The notes under the pieces are model-generated. The model searched no databases. It worked only from the letters and a program-made list of their open reading frames with translations, and was not told the origin of the DNA. From the NCBI GenBank assembly GCA_013205335.1, contig JABMNB010000282.1:1-8035 (forward strand): a stretch of DNA of 8,035 nt, given 5' to 3'. The translations under genes and the position numbers were made by a program. How positions within the stretch are numbered: position 1 is the first letter of the stretch; every line of letters begins with the position of its first letter. The DNA comes from Rhodospirillales bacterium (GTDB lineage: Bacteria > Pseudomonadota > Alphaproteobacteria > Reyranellales > Reyranellaceae). Positions 7,528 through 8,035 of this stretch are shown here, piece by piece.

Positions 7528-8035
7528 ATGGCGGAAATAAGCGAATCGGCCATCCGCAAGGTTCTCGATACCGTCATGGATCCGGCGACGGGTCGCAGCG
7601 TCGCGGCGCTGGGCATGGTGGGCGGCGTCGCGACACGCGCCGGCCACGTCGCGGTCACGCTCGACGTCGATCCCGCGCGCGGCACCGCACTCGAACCGCT
7701 GCGACAGGCGTGCGAACAGGCGATCCGCGCGATGCCGGGCGTCCTGTCGGCCACCGCCGTGATGACGTCGGAGCGCGCCGCGCCGCCCCCGCCCTCTCGA
7801 GCGCCGCGCCCTCCGGGCGACCACGGCCATGCTCACAGCCACGGCGCGCCGGCCGGCAAGACAACCGGCGGCGGCGGTCGCATCGACGTGCCGGGCGTGA
7901 AGCACATCATCGCCGTGGCCTCGGGCAAGGGCGGTGTCGGCAAGTCGACGACCGCGGTCAACCTCGCGCTGGGCCTCGCCGCCAACGGCCTGACGGCCGG
8001 GTTGCTCGATGCCGACATCTACGGCCCCTCCATGC
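7528..8035 (+). CDS. mrp: Mrp/NBP35/ApbC-family P-loop Fe-S cluster carrier, 5' part (runs off the window)
   Basis: Mrp/ApbC proteins bind and transfer Fe-S clusters to apoproteins in an ATPase-dependent way in the cytoplasm. The first 169 residues are present. An N-terminal MIP18/DUF59-type domain (about 4-80, with VLDTVMDPATGRSVAALGMV at 12-31) is followed by a Pro/His-rich linker (85-116, containing GDHGHAHSHG). The ATPase then begins at VKHIIAVASGKGGVGKSTTAVNLALGLA (124-151), with the deviant Walker A GKGGVGKST at 133-141, and continues to LLDADIYGPSM, the typical Mrp A' motif. The CxxC cluster-binding motif would lie past the window edge. The ATG at 7528 has only a weak GGAAG about 10 nt upstream. 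The gene is divergent from hflK. Confidence 0.94.
   Translation, partial: MAEISESAIRKVLDTVMDPATGRSVAALGMVGGVATRAGHVAVTLDVDPARGTALEPLRQACEQAIRAMPGVLSATAVMTSERAAPPPPSRAPRPPGDHGHAHSHGAPAGKTTGGGGRIDVPGVKHIIAVASGKGGVGKSTTAVNLALGLAANGLTAGLLDADIYGPSM

Overview
The window is GC-rich (visibly about two thirds G+C) and densely coding. It looks like chromosomal DNA of an alphaproteobacterium, perhaps a Rhodospirillales-type lineage. This rests on the protein style (MiaA with an LKAHG motif, SerB with an N-terminal extension, a glycine-rich HflK) and on the gene set ilv - miaA - serB - degP - hflC - hflK - mrp, which I recall as a common neighbourhood in that class. The assignment is inferred without any database search. 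I see no mobile element, tRNA, rRNA or CRISPR array.

Layout. (1) 1-460, minus: 5' part of the acetolactate synthase large subunit gene (GTG start), cut by the window edge, with a plausible promoter and a perfect hairpin upstream. (2) 569-1504, minus: miaA, tRNA dimethylallyltransferase. (3) 1555-2436, plus: serB, phosphoserine phosphatase, divergent from miaA across only 50 bp. (4) 2433-3434, plus: a zinc-independent medium-chain NADP-dependent oxidoreductase, overlapping serB by an ATGA. (5) 3435-3579: convergent intergenic region with a REP-like imperfect dyad and a bidirectional terminator. (6) 3580-5067, minus: degP/htrA periplasmic serine protease (GTG start with strong ribosome binding site). 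(7) 5068-5276: intergenic region with a strong terminator for hflC. (8) 5277-6164 and 6161-7396, minus: hflC and hflK, overlapping by ATGA. (9) 7397-7527: divergent control region with a good hflK promoter and an overlapping dyad. (10) 7528 to the end, plus: 5' part of mrp/apbC, a P-loop Fe-S cluster carrier.

The genes fall into two themes. One is amino-acid and RNA metabolism: branched-chain amino-acid synthesis, serine synthesis and tRNA modification. The other is envelope protein quality control: HflK/HflC form the SPFH complex that in other bacteria controls the membrane protease FtsH, and DegP degrades or chaperones misfolded periplasmic proteins. The hflKC unit and degP lie in line on one strand, but a strong terminator separates them, so degP probably has its own promoter.

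All genes belong to well-known families, and I found no convincing evidence of an undescribed multi-gene system. The points worth a second look are small: leader structures, a His-rich linker in Mrp, a DxE substitution in SerB, and dyads in the intergenic regions.
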